From contig UQEF01000001.1 in assembly GCA_900540045.1 (NCBI GenBank), forward strand, positions 1 to 64,000: DNA of 64,000 nt, written 5' to 3'. Within the stretch, counting starts at the first letter, position 1; every line of letters starts with the position of its first letter. The notes under the pieces are model-generated. The model made no database searches, was not told the DNA's origin, and saw nothing but the letters and a program-made list of their open reading frames with translations. Below, piece by piece: positions 9,050 to 16,346 of the stretch. The stretch comes from an uncultured Eubacteriales bacterium. GTDB taxonomy: Bacteria > Bacillota > Clostridia > Christensenellales > Aristaeellaceae. The translations under genes and the position numbers were made by a program.

Positions 9050-9080
9050 CAAAAAAGTCCGAAGATTGTAATCTTCAGAC
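9050..9080 (-). terminator. Original tRNA-Pro terminator, now displaced
   Basis: On the minus strand an 11-bp stem with one mismatch (GTCTGAAGATT/AATCTTCGGAC) is followed by a T run (plus 9051-9056). It sits just beyond the left tRNA 3' fragment, so it most likely terminated the tRNA-Thr/tRNA-Pro transcript before the element integrated. Confidence 0.75.
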
Positions 9081-9087
9081 AAAATTT

Positions 9088-9132
9088 TGGTCGAGGTGAC
9101 AGGATTTGAACCTGCGACCTTTTGGTCCCGAA
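9088..9132 (-). repeat. attL: 45-bp tRNA-Pro 3' duplicate
   Basis: These 45 bp are identical to 28001-28045, the 3' part of the intact tRNA-Pro gene including the encoded CCA. Identity stops at both edges. This is the left attachment site, holding the displaced original tRNA 3' end. Confidence 0.95.
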
Positions 9133-9236
9133 GCCATCCGGCTCAATTGCATTTTATACGCTATTCACAGTATATCATGCATATCATCTGCCGTCAACGT
9201 ATATAATTAAATGATTGACTAATAAAGAATAGTTAA

Positions 9237-9254
9237 TACCACATTTTTACCACA
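9237..9254 (+). repeat. Candidate integrase arm-type site (left)
   Basis: An 18-bp sequence made of two TACCACA units separated by TTTT. The same 18 bp recur in the same orientation at 27800-27817, near the other end of the element. Paired short repeats just inside both ends fit arm-type integrase binding sites. Confidence 0.55.
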
Positions 9255-9264
9255 GAGCAGCAGA

Positions 9265-10512
9265 TTATGTGTCGTTTTTGCCCTCCGGCAGCTCCAAGGA
9301 GAGGGCATTCAGCACGCGGGAATCCAGCCACTCATCCAGATATTTGACCATCTGATTCCGGGAAGCAGATTCGCGCTCCTTCGACAGGTGGGTGTACAGA
9401 TCCAGCGTTATCCTGATGTCGGCGTGTCCGAGGAAATACTGCGCAGCCTTTACGGGAACACCGGCATCGTACAGGGCCGTGGCGTATGTATGCCGGAGAT
9501 CGTGCGCCGTAAACTCGAATTGCTTCCGCTCCTTTGCGGGGAGCTTTTTTTCTTTCTCGGCCTTTTTCCGTTCAAGGTCTGTCCTGCGGCCGCGCTGGGT
9601 AGGAGGCTCGCCATTCAGGATTCTCTCAAGCACTTTGCAGAAGGTTTCCAGAGCGCGGGACACGGCGCTCTCCGTCAGCTGCTTTCCCTTGGCAGACAGA
9701 CAGACGAACCCCTCGCGCCTTTCTTCCGGGACAGAGAGCAGCGCAGCGTGCAGGGCTTGACAGATCGGCAGCACCCGGAGACCGGCGTCCGACTTTGCTC
9801 GTTCCTCGATCACGACGGAGCCACCTGTGATTACGGCCACGGCCCGGACTTCAAGCGTCCGGGCCTCAAGGTTTACGGCATCCCATTTCAGAGCCATCAT
9901 TTCGCCGCGCCGGAGACCACACAGCAGCATGAGCAGAACCCACAACCCCGCATGGCTCGCCTCCGTGTTCCAATTCGCCATGATAAGTTCAACCTCCCAC
10001 CGATCAAGCGCACGGTGGGAGCCTTTTTCATAGCTTGGGAGAATCAGGTCTTCCGCAGGATTGTCGCTGATGATTTTGTTCTTCCGTGCCCGTTCGAACA
10101 GGCGCTTGATTGCCTGACGATACTTGTCTACGGTGGAGAAGGACATGCCGCTCACGTCGTTCAGGGCCTTTTGCAGATCAGTCTCGCGGACATCAACGAC
10201 CCGCATTTTCCCGATCTTTTCCGAGAGCCGCATGTATGGCGTTGCATCGCCTTTCAGATAGGCCTCATTTACGCGAGTGCGGTATGTCACGAGGAAGATA
10301 TCGACCCATTGCCCAACGGTGATGTTCGGGTCAAGGACAAGCCCAGAAGAGTGGCGGGCCTTATACTCGTCCCTCTTCCGTTCTGCCTCGGCCCGCGTAT
10401 GGCCGTAGAAATATTTGCGATCAGGCCGCCCGTCTTCCTTGTACCCGATTTGGAGCGAAACCTGAATCAGTCCATCGGGCCGCTCGCCCTTTCGCTTTCT
10501 TCCTGCCATCAA
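9265..10512 (-). CDS. int: Tyrosine site-specific integrase
   Basis: A 415-residue phage integrase. The N-terminal part has an Arg/Lys-rich DNA-binding segment (YFYGHTRAEAERKRDEYKA), then a SAM-like core-binding domain at about 65-165. The catalytic domain shows the first arginine in CGLRRGE, the HDLRHTYAT box, LGHADIRITLDLYTH with the nucleophilic tyrosine, and all usual residues. It recombines attP with the tRNA-Pro 3' end and with attL/attR during excision. The stop lies about 130 bp from attL, the standard arrangement. An insert rich in Lys/Glu before the HxLRH box (about 300-330) is somewhat longer than usual. Confidence 0.95.
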   Translation of the reverse strand: MMAGRKRKGERPDGLIQVSLQIGYKEDGRPDRKYFYGHTRAEAERKRDEYKARHSSGLVLDPNITVGQWVDIFLVTYRTRVNEAYLKGDATPYMRLSEKIGKMRVVDVRETDLQKALNDVSGMSFSTVDKYRQAIKRLFERARKNKIISDNPAEDLILPSYEKGSHRALDRWEVELIMANWNTEASHAGLWVLLMLLCGLRRGEMMALKWDAVNLEARTLEVRAVAVITGGSVVIEERAKSDAGLRVLPICQALHAALLSVPEERREGFVCLSAKGKQLTESAVSRALETFCKVLERILNGEPPTQRGRRTDLERKKAEKEKKLPAKERKQFEFTAHDLRHTYATALYDAGVPVKAAQYFLGHADIRITLDLYTHLSKERESASRNQMVKYLDEWLDSRVLNALSLELPEGKNDT

Positions 10513-10961
10513 CAGCCCTCCACGATATACGACCCGCCATCCGGGACGAGCCTTATTCCGCGATACTCACGAAGCAGCCATTCTACGACATACTCGTCAT
10601 ACTCGGCAACCAGAGCGGAGCGGAATGAATCAAGGGGGAGGCCGCCACCGGCGACCAGATCACCGGCAGCAGCCGCGCATTGTTTACGCCATTCCAAATT
10701 TGCCGCCGACAGATTCAGGTCGGCATCGGAAATCAGCTCAAGCTCAAAGCAACGCCTCAGAGCATCAGAGGCATCAGGCCAGCGGCCCAGACGCATCATT
10801 CTCTCGGCCTCGAACAGCAGCGTCTCCCGCTGGCTGTCGTCAGCCACGAGGAAGAACGATTTACTGCCGCAAGCCGGACACGGAAGCTCGGCCACGGCAT
10901 GGGCCAGAGAGACATCCGTGTGGCACTTACTGCACCATGCCATTTCCATACGGTACCTCAT
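10509..10961 (-). CDS. Zinc-ribbon protein of unknown function
   Basis: A 150-residue protein with an N-terminal zinc ribbon (WCSKCH near residue 9, CPACGSK about 20 residues later) followed by a predicted helical region with many acidic residues and an ALRRCFELEL segment. It starts by ATGA overlap with the upstream gene, and its stop overlaps the integrase start, so the three leftward genes form one operon. I do not recognise the family. A role with the integrase or in lysogenic maintenance would be inference from position only. Confidence 0.7.
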   Translation of the reverse strand: MRYRMEMAWCSKCHTDVSLAHAVAELPCPACGSKSFFLVADDSQRETLLFEAERMMRLGRWPDASDALRRCFELELISDADLNLSAANLEWRKQCAAAAGDLVAGGGLPLDSFRSALVAEYDEYVVEWLLREYRGIRLVPDGGSYIVEGC

Positions 10962-11860
10962 TCAATTTCGATTTCTCTTGTCTGGATAGATTTACCTGCG
11001 ATATAGGAATCTGCGTTGTGGTATTCAAAGACCATTGCAAAGGTCTTTACGGTATCAATCCTGTATTTCAGGAACATTTCGGCTCCGTTCGTCCACTCGT
11101 GAAGGAACGTGCTGTCGGCTGGCACTTCGACGAACTTACTGATATCGACAGCGCAGCCGTTTACAATCACAGAATCACAGCCGATGTTCAGAATACGGTC
11201 GGTCTTGTTTTTCAGAAGCAGCTCGGTCTTGAGGTAGGAGCTGTCGGCTATCTTCTCGACGTAGAAGTTGGAGTAGCTTACGGCGATGTTTTCGTCCTCG
11301 TACAGCAGGTACGGGTCTTCTGACACAGGAGCTGCAGCCGGAGCCTCAGTCACCGCGACGGCAGGAACTTCCGGGACAGCAGCAGAGCCATCCAACGGAG
11401 CCACATACTCAAGCCGGATGCGGCCCGGAGCATCATCGTACTGTTCCCAAGCAGCTTCGCCGGTGCTGGCGTTGTATTCCAGACCTCCACAATACCCGGC
11501 CAGAACCAGACAGCCCTCCCAGAGCGGCACGACATACTCTTCCGGGTACGCCTCTGTTGTCAACAGGGAAGTGCCATCTTCCCACCATGCGTAGCTCGCC
11601 AGCAGCGCAGGCTCGTCGAATGAATAGCAGTCAAAGATCGACGCTTTGGTATACACCTCGTCAGCCGGAGCGATGGAATACCAACCCGGCGCAACATCAT
11701 CGAGCGCACCAACGAAGGAGCCGCCCGAAACAATGACCTCATTGGGCGAAGAGGTAAAATTTACCCCCCCACCGTTAGATATGCCTGACTCTTCCGACAT
11801 GGCAGAACCACACAGGAAGAGCAGCATTGCCAACGTGAAAGCAAAAGCCCTCTTCAACAC
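10958..11860 (-). CDS. Secreted protein, probable lysogenic-conversion gene
   Basis: About 300 residues from GTG 11860, which has AAAGGAGAGG upstream; the frame is open further 5' but no better start exists. The N-terminus LKRAFAFTLAMLLFLCGSAMS is a clear signal peptide. The body has a first beta-rich part (to about 150), an Ala/Pro/Val-rich linker (about 160-185), and a second beta-type domain with a VSYSNFYVEKIADSSYLKTELLLKNKT segment resembling immunoglobulin-like folds of surface lipoproteins. It is expressed from the lysogenic side of the element with the integrase, so it may alter the host surface. Family not recognised. Confidence 0.7.
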   Translation of the reverse strand: MLKRAFAFTLAMLLFLCGSAMSEESGISNGGGVNFTSSPNEVIVSGGSFVGALDDVAPGWYSIAPADEVYTKASIFDCYSFDEPALLASYAWWEDGTSLLTTEAYPEEYVVPLWEGCLVLAGYCGGLEYNASTGEAAWEQYDDAPGRIRLEYVAPLDGSAAVPEVPAVAVTEAPAAAPVSEDPYLLYEDENIAVSYSNFYVEKIADSSYLKTELLLKNKTDRILNIGCDSVIVNGCAVDISKFVEVPADSTFLHEWTNGAEMFLKYRIDTVKTFAMVFEYHNADSYIAGKSIQTREIEIE

Positions 11861-12132
11861 AGTAACCTCTCCTTTTTCGCTTAATAACCCTACCACTACC
11901 ACAACATAACCCGGTTAGTAACCCGGTTACGGTACGGTTATTGTCGGTAACATAACCCCCGAATAACCGCAAGTAACCGCATAAACCGTACCTATAGTTG
12001 TTGTAGTAGTATAGAATATGAGATATATGAGGGAGTATATTATATATATACTATACGCGCGCGTGCGCGAGGAATTACTCCCCCGGAGGCCCGCCGTCCA
12101 GCAGCTCAAAGATTCCCCAGCGCCTCAGAGCT
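11861..12132. promoter_or_regulatory. Palindrome-rich control region
   Basis: The gap holds about nine TAACC or GGTTA motifs between 11883 and 11990. These include two adjacent palindromes centred on C (11907-11917 and 11918-11930), followed by an alternating AT tract (12010-12055) and a CG-alternating run (12053-12070). It lies upstream of the leftward secreted-protein/integrase operon. Operators for one of the XRE regulators, or iterons of a replication origin, both fit. Confidence 0.5.
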
Positions 12133-12513
12133 TCAGCCGACGCGTCCGTCAACCGACGCATTCCCCTGTGCAGACCTGACGCGCCGCGCCTCTTCGATGG
12201 CCTTGTTGGTCACGACGATCACGCCTTCGCGGTCGAGGTTGCGGAGAGTATCCAGCAGGAAGCGCTCTTCCGCTGTGATCTGCACATAATCATCGGGGAT
12301 CACCGGCAGCGGAACATCCCGGCCCTCAAGGAGCTTTTCAGCGGAGATACCGAGAACGTCGCAAATTGGAATCACATATTGCGCAGGAAAGTCCTCTCCG
12401 CGACTCAGCCATGTATTCAGGGTGGAAGCAGCTACGCCGATCCGTTCGGCCAGCTGCTTTTTTTGTATTCTCTTCTCAGCGATCAATTCGTTCAGTCGAT
12501 TCGCAATCGTCAT
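12133..12513 (-). CDS. XRE-family repressor
   Basis: A 126-residue transcription factor. The N-terminus is a Cro/CI helix-turn-helix: LNELIAEKRIQKKQLAERIGVAASTLNTWLSRG, residues about 6-40. A C-terminal region (VQITAEERFLLDTLRNLDREG) is typical of phage-type repressors lacking a peptidase domain. I start at ATG 12513, with GGAGGT 9 nt upstream; the ATG at 12522 directly abuts that Shine-Dalgarno. Divergent from the rightward early genes, it is the best candidate for the lysogeny repressor. The palindromes in the intergenic region are possible binding sites. Confidence 0.85.
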   Translation of the reverse strand: MTIANRLNELIAEKRIQKKQLAERIGVAASTLNTWLSRGEDFPAQYVIPICDVLGISAEKLLEGRDVPLPVIPDDYVQITAEERFLLDTLRNLDREGVIVVTNKAIEEARRVRSAQGNASVDGRVG

Positions 12514-12538
12514 TTCGTTCATACCTCCAAAAATTTTT

Positions 12539-12588
12539 ATTGATAAACCGAATTTAAGTATTGACAAATCCGCAAAACCGATTATAAT
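12539..12588. promoter_or_regulatory. Divergent promoters between repressor and early genes
   Basis: Rightward: TTGACA (12561-12566), 16 bp, TATAAT (12583-12588). Leftward candidate: TTGTCA and TATCAA with 16 bp between them (plus 12539-12567). The two -35 boxes overlap, the classic layout of a lysogeny switch. Confidence 0.65.
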
Positions 12589-12774
12589 TAAATTCAGTGA
12601 TACGGAATCTCGATTCAGAATCGGATTTTCGCTGGAATTGCCACAGAGAGACGTGACCACGAAACGCGAAGCCGCACAACGCCTTGGATTCTTGTTTCTT
12701 GTCTCAATTCCGATTATATCACAGTTTAACCATTTTAACAATAGTTAAGAGCGGCAGAAAGGAGAGAAGATTTC

Positions 12775-13005
12775 ATGAAGCGCAATCAGGTCATGGACAG
12801 GACTTGGCTCGAACGCGCAAGGCGCGAAAAGGGCTTCACTCAAGAGCAGGTAGCAGAAGCAGCGAAGATCACCACCGCTGGCTACAACCGCATCGAGAAG
12901 GGCCTGTTCACCCCCGGCATTGTCACCGGCCTTCTGATCTGTGACAAGCTGGGCATTTCTCCGAGGCAGTTCCTCGCCGAACGCCCCATTGGCTATGCGA
13001 AGTAA
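12775..13005 (+). CDS. Small XRE-family regulator
   Basis: A 76-residue protein that is almost entirely one HTH_3 domain: WLERARREKGFTQEQVAEAAKITTAGYNRIEKGL with LLICDKLGISPRQFL after it. Cro-like by size and by position as the first rightward gene opposite the repressor. ATG 12775 has AAGGAGAGA upstream. It would compete for the operators between 12514 and 12774; that is inference from layout. Confidence 0.85.
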   Translation: MKRNQVMDRTWLERARREKGFTQEQVAEAAKITTAGYNRIEKGLFTPGIVTGLLICDKLGISPRQFLAERPIGYAK

Positions 13006-13020
13006 AGGAGGCCCAGCGGC

Positions 13021-13578
13021 ATGGTACGCAATCGCATCAAGGTATTGCGGGCCGAAGCTGAGATCAGCGCCACAGCTCTTGCCGATAAGATGCCCGAAGG
13101 GGTAGACAAGATCGTTATGAGCTACATCGAGAAAGGGCGCGTACTTCCGACGCGGGAAGGACTTGAAACCATGTGCGACGTGTTCGACTGTCTGCCCACA
13201 GACATCTACGACGCGCAGGACATCGACCTCCTTGCGGTCAAGCGGGAGCCTGAACAGCAGCAGCCCGCCCCGGAGCCGGTCAAGGTCAAGGCCGTCTCCA
13301 ACGGGAAGAACCCGAACGAGATCATCATCCAGCCCGCCCGCCGAAGCGGGGAGCAGCACGAAGGGATGGAACAGATTCGCGTCTGGATGCCCGCCGAAGA
13401 AAAGGCGGCGCTCTTCAAGGCAGTAGCCGGTCTTGGTTACCACAGCGTAGCCGAATGGCTCCGCGAAAAGTACCGCGCAACGCTGCGTGAGTACATCGCG
13501 CTCCAGCTCAAAGACAAGACGCTCCATGAAGCCATTCCTCCTACCACGGATATCAAACCATCGGAAGTTGTTGAATAA
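13021..13578 (+). CDS. XRE-like regulator with C-terminal domain
   Basis: A 185-residue protein. Residues 1-65 are a helix-turn-helix (IKVLRAEAEISATALADKMPEGVDKIVMSYIEKGRVLP, then LETMCDVFDCLPTDIYD). A Pro/Gln/Glu-rich linker (about 75-95) leads to a helical C-terminal segment (IRVWMPAEEKAALFKAVAGLGYHSVAEWLREKYR) resembling a ribbon-helix-helix-like or oligomerisation module. It follows the Cro-like gene by 15 bp with AAAGGAGGC upstream. Likely a second regulator of early transcription; specific role unknown. Confidence 0.75.
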   Translation: MVRNRIKVLRAEAEISATALADKMPEGVDKIVMSYIEKGRVLPTREGLETMCDVFDCLPTDIYDAQDIDLLAVKREPEQQQPAPEPVKVKAVSNGKNPNEIIIQPARRSGEQHEGMEQIRVWMPAEEKAALFKAVAGLGYHSVAEWLREKYRATLREYIALQLKDKTLHEAIPPTTDIKPSEVVE

Positions 13579-13606
13579 ATCTTACCAGCGCGGGAGGCAG
13601 ATCACA

Positions 13607-14050
13607 ATGGCGGTATTTACCAACATTGACATCAAAAAGCGGCGGGAACTACTGAAAATGACCGCTGCAACGCTGGCAGAGATGATCGGCCGCGACCCGA
13701 CCACCATTTACAACTGGGAGAGCGGGAAAAGCGACCCTGACCCCGATAGTATGTACCAGATCGCAGAAGCCTTTGGAGACCTGAATGTCTGGTACGACTG
13801 GATGCGCACGAAGTATTCCAGCTATGCGAGATTGCACCCGGATACGCAGCAGCACGAGCTGCCCGGCGCGATGATGACGATGTTTGCAGAGGTCGGCGAT
13901 CTCTTGGACATCCAGCGCGAAGCCATCCGGGATGCAGCAGACGGGAAGTTCGACGACCCGGCTCTCGCGGCAACCGTTGAGAAGGAGTCCACCGAAGCCC
14001 TCGGAGCCTGCCAGAGATTTCTCAACGCCCTCAAGAGCGCACGGAGGTGA
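13607..14050 (+). CDS. XRE-family regulator
   Basis: A 147-residue protein. The N-terminal helix-turn-helix reads IKKRRELLKMTAATLAEMIGRDPTTIYNWESGKSDPDPDSMYQIAEAFGD. The C-terminal half is helical (LLDIQREAIRDAADGKFDD) and may mediate oligomerisation or ligand sensing. I use ATG 13607, preceded by GGGAGG; an upstream in-frame start lies inside the previous gene and lacks a binding site. It is the third DNA-binding protein in succession, so the element has elaborate early control. Confidence 0.82.
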   Translation: MAVFTNIDIKKRRELLKMTAATLAEMIGRDPTTIYNWESGKSDPDPDSMYQIAEAFGDLNVWYDWMRTKYSSYARLHPDTQQHELPGAMMTMFAEVGDLLDIQREAIRDAADGKFDDPALAATVEKESTEALGACQRFLNALKSARR

Positions 14051-14055
14051 AGCAT

Positions 14056-14253
14056 TTGCCAGCACCAAAGAAGCGTTTTTACAGCGCAAAGGACATCGAA
14101 ACCATCCTCGGCGTGAGCCGAAGCAAGGCAATCCAGATCATGCACATCTTTGAAAAGCGCGGTCAGCTTTTCAGACTTGGAAATACCCTTCGGGTAGAAA
14201 TCGACGTATTTGAGCGCTGGCAGACGGAACAGATCGGCCAGCGGACAACATGA
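14056..14253 (+). CDS. Excisionase-like HTH protein
   Basis: A 65-residue basic protein with a winged-helix/MerR-like motif: RFYSAKDIETILGVSRSKAIQIMHIFEKRGQLFRLGNTLRV, then FERWQTEQ. This is the pattern of excisionase-family HTH_17 proteins. TTG 14056 is preferred, with GGAGG 8 nt upstream; GTG 14047 overlaps that Shine-Dalgarno. It overlaps nothing important and sits in the early operon. It may direct excision together with the integrase, or be a further regulator. Confidence 0.7.
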   Translation: MPAPKKRFYSAKDIETILGVSRSKAIQIMHIFEKRGQLFRLGNTLRVEIDVFERWQTEQIGQRTT

Positions 14254-14266
14254 ACGGAGGATCGAA

Positions 14267-14635
14267 ATGAGTACCAACACCAAAGAAAGAGGCCGTGCCA
14301 GCGTCATCATGATGCGCGGTCATGGAGAACAGCGCCTACGACAGGCAATAATGCAAGGGCTTGTCAGGGAAGATGTTGCAGACGACATTGCAGAGCTTCT
14401 CCAGCGGATTGAAGACGCACGACGCGAACACGAAGTGCTAGACCAGAACTACAGGAGAGCAGCACAGCGAGTTGGAGAATACGAACGAATCTATCTGGAT
14501 GCCGTTGGAGCTTTCCAGAGGGAAGAGGCCCGGAACAAAAAGAACGCGGAGCGGAAGGAGAAGGCAAAGGCCGTCGCCATCATCTTTCTCATCGTGTTGG
14601 TCAGCACGATCATCAGCAGAGCCATTTTTGGCTAA
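14267..14635 (+). CDS. Coiled-coil protein with C-terminal membrane anchor
   Basis: A 122-residue protein. Residues about 20-100 are strongly helical and charged (VADDIAELLQRIEDARREHEVLDQNYRRAAQRVGEYERIYLDAV), consistent with coiled coil. A basic stretch (ARNKKNAERKEKAKA) precedes a single hydrophobic helix AVAIIFLIVLVSTIISRAIFG at the very C-terminus. Tail-anchored topology with a cytoplasmic coiled coil is likely. ATG 14267 has GGAGG upstream. Small membrane-anchored phage proteins often act in superinfection exclusion; nothing here proves that. Confidence 0.7.
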   Translation: MSTNTKERGRASVIMMRGHGEQRLRQAIMQGLVREDVADDIAELLQRIEDARREHEVLDQNYRRAAQRVGEYERIYLDAVGAFQREEARNKKNAERKEKAKAVAIIFLIVLVSTIISRAIFG

Positions 14636-14657
14636 TCACCAGAAGGAGGAACAAACC

Positions 14658-15089
14658 ATGGAAAAGGTCTCTATCTCTCGTTTTACTGAGAAGATCATCG
14701 AGCAGCACGGCAGCGACAATGCCGAAGCGGTACTCATCATCGCGGTCGATGGTGAACATGTAACCACCTCGTGCATCGGTCCCGACCCGATGTTCATCAA
14801 CGATAAATCCGTCGCCCTTGTCGGTGCAATGAGGGCAATCCTCGACACGAAGTTCAAGCTCGCCAGCGCCATGTACGATCACCTCAAGCAGCACGGAAGA
14901 ATCTGGACGGAGATTCAGGAAAAGGTCGTCGATGAGCCTGCGGAATCATTCGAACCCGCAAAGCCCAAAGAGCAGCAGAAGCCCAACTGCCCCCCAAAGG
15001 CAACCGATCCCGAAGAAGAATTCATCCACGGCCTTTTCGACTTGCTCGAGCGCACGTTTGGAGGTGTCAAGAATGCGCATGACGATTGA
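14658..15089 (+). CDS. Hypothetical early protein
   Basis: A 143-residue soluble protein. The first 85 residues look like a compact alpha/beta fold (AVLIIAVDGEHVTTSCIGPDPMFINDKSVALVGAMRAIL). A Lys/Pro/Gln-rich linker and an acidic C-terminal helix (PEEEFIHGLFDLLERTFGG) follow. AAGGAGGAA precedes ATG 14658. Its 3' end overlaps the start of the AAA ATPase gene, so the two are translated together. I do not recognise the family. Confidence 0.7.
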   Translation: MEKVSISRFTEKIIEQHGSDNAEAVLIIAVDGEHVTTSCIGPDPMFINDKSVALVGAMRAILDTKFKLASAMYDHLKQHGRIWTEIQEKVVDEPAESFEPAKPKEQQKPNCPPKATDPEEEFIHGLFDLLERTFGGVKNAHDD

Positions 15090-15792
15090 GCGGATGGTCA
15101 TCCAGAACTTCAAGGGAGTTCGGGAGCTTTCCATCGACTTCGGTGAGGTCACACGCATCAGCGGCATGAACGGAACCGGCAAGACCACCATCCCCGATGC
15201 TTTCAGTTGGGTGCTGTGGAACAAGGATTCTCGCGGCAACACACCCGGCAGCTACGACTTCCGGGAAAAGCCGCTGGACGAGAACGGTGACGAAATCCAC
15301 AACCTCGATACGACGGTGGAGCTGTTCTGCAAGCTGGATGGTCAGCCCTTCAACCTTCGCCGGACGCAGCGTGAGAACTGGGACAAGAAGCGCGGCAGCG
15401 CAGAGTCGGTCTATCAGGGCAATGTCTCCACCTACTGGATTAACGATGTGGAAACGAAGCTCACTGACTTCAAAGCCCGAATCAGTCAGATCACTTCGGA
15501 AGAGGTCTTCCGGCTCATTGGCTCCCTCTCCGCTTTCAACGCCCTCGACTGGAAGAAACGCCGGGAGCAGCTGATCGCCCTTTCTGATACCGATGTGGAC
15601 ACGCTCCTGCTGCAGCGCGATGAATACAGGCCCCTCGCCGACGAATGCGCCCAGCGAAACGTCGGAGTGGAAGACCTGCGGAAGATCCTCTCCGATCAGC
15701 GCAAGCGCACCAACGAAGAGCTGAAGATGATTCCCGTCCGCATCGACGAAGCCCGCAAGGCCCTCCCGGTCATTGATGCCCGTACGATATGA
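15073..15792 (+). pseudogene. AAA ATPase (SMC/RecF-like), C-terminally truncated
   Basis: A 239-residue N-terminal part of an AAA_23-type ATPase. IQNFKGVRELSIDFGEVTRISGMNGTGKTTIPDAFSWVLW carries a Walker A (GMNGTGKTT). A conserved FRLIGSLSAFNALDWKKRREQLIALS block and the start of a helical coiled-coil arm follow. Full-length relatives continue through a coiled coil to a second half with the signature motif and Walker B; here the frame ends shortly after EARKALPVID. Without the C-terminal half, ATP hydrolysis should be lost. The end overlaps the ParB-like gene, and the junction near 15783 looks like a deletion scar. Confidence 0.75.
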
Positions 15793-16346
15793 TGCCGGCA
15801 GAATACAATCCCCGAAAAGACCTGCAGCCGGGAGACCGGGAGTGGGAGAAGATCGAGAACTCCCTCGGAACTTTCGGCATGGTCGAGCCGATTGTGTTCA
15901 ATGAGCGCAGCGGTCGCATCGTTGGCGGTCACCAGCGGGCGAAAATCCTTGCGCATCGCGGAGAGGAAGAGGTCGACGTCTCCATCGTGAATTTGAGCGA
16001 TGAGGACGAAAAAATCCTTTGCGCGAAGCTCAACCGCGTACAGGGCTATTGGGACACGGCAAAGCTGGCAGACCTGCTTGTGGAGATCAAGGAGGCCACC
16101 GGCTCCATTGAGGCCACGGGCTTTGACGAGTGGGAGCTGGAAAGCCTCACGCAGGAATACGATCACATCGACAACCTGATGGACGACGATTTCTCCGACG
16201 CTGGCAGCCACGAACAGACCACCTTCGCGGTCACGTTCACATTCCCGATGAGCAGCAAGGAAGTCATTGACGATTTCATTGCGGAAGAGGGCAAAGAGGC
16301 CCTTAGAGATATTATTACTACACAGATAACGGGAGGTGAAGAGTAA
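15789..16346 (+). CDS. ParB-like N-terminal domain protein
   Basis: A 185-residue protein with the ParB/Srx nucleotide-binding fold: AEYNPRKDLQPGD, LGTFGMVEPIVFNERSGRIVGGHQRAKIL (the GGHQR box), then a helical LNRVQGYWDTAKLADLLVEI and a C-terminal acidic tail. Such proteins occur in phages next to DNA methylases or terminase genes. The start lacks a good ribosome-binding site and begins 'MMPAEYNPR', a few residues inside the usual domain start. This suggests that the original N-terminus was lost at the junction with the AAA gene; translation may now depend on coupling to the truncated ATPase. Confidence 0.75.
   Translation: MMPAEYNPRKDLQPGDREWEKIENSLGTFGMVEPIVFNERSGRIVGGHQRAKILAHRGEEEVDVSIVNLSDEDEKILCAKLNRVQGYWDTAKLADLLVEIKEATGSIEATGFDEWELESLTQEYDHIDNLMDDDFSDAGSHEQTTFAVTFTFPMSSKEVIDDFIAEEGKEALRDIITTQITGGEE

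Noticed and set aside
9088-9132. A third tRNA gene at the left border
   Set aside because: Only the 3' 45 bases of tRNA-Pro are present; no acceptor or D-arm follows, so it is an attachment-site remnant.
9388-10989. 533-codon frame opposite the integrase
   Set aside because: Antisense shadow of a clear tyrosine recombinase and its neighbour; composition is that of complementary GC-rich coding DNA.
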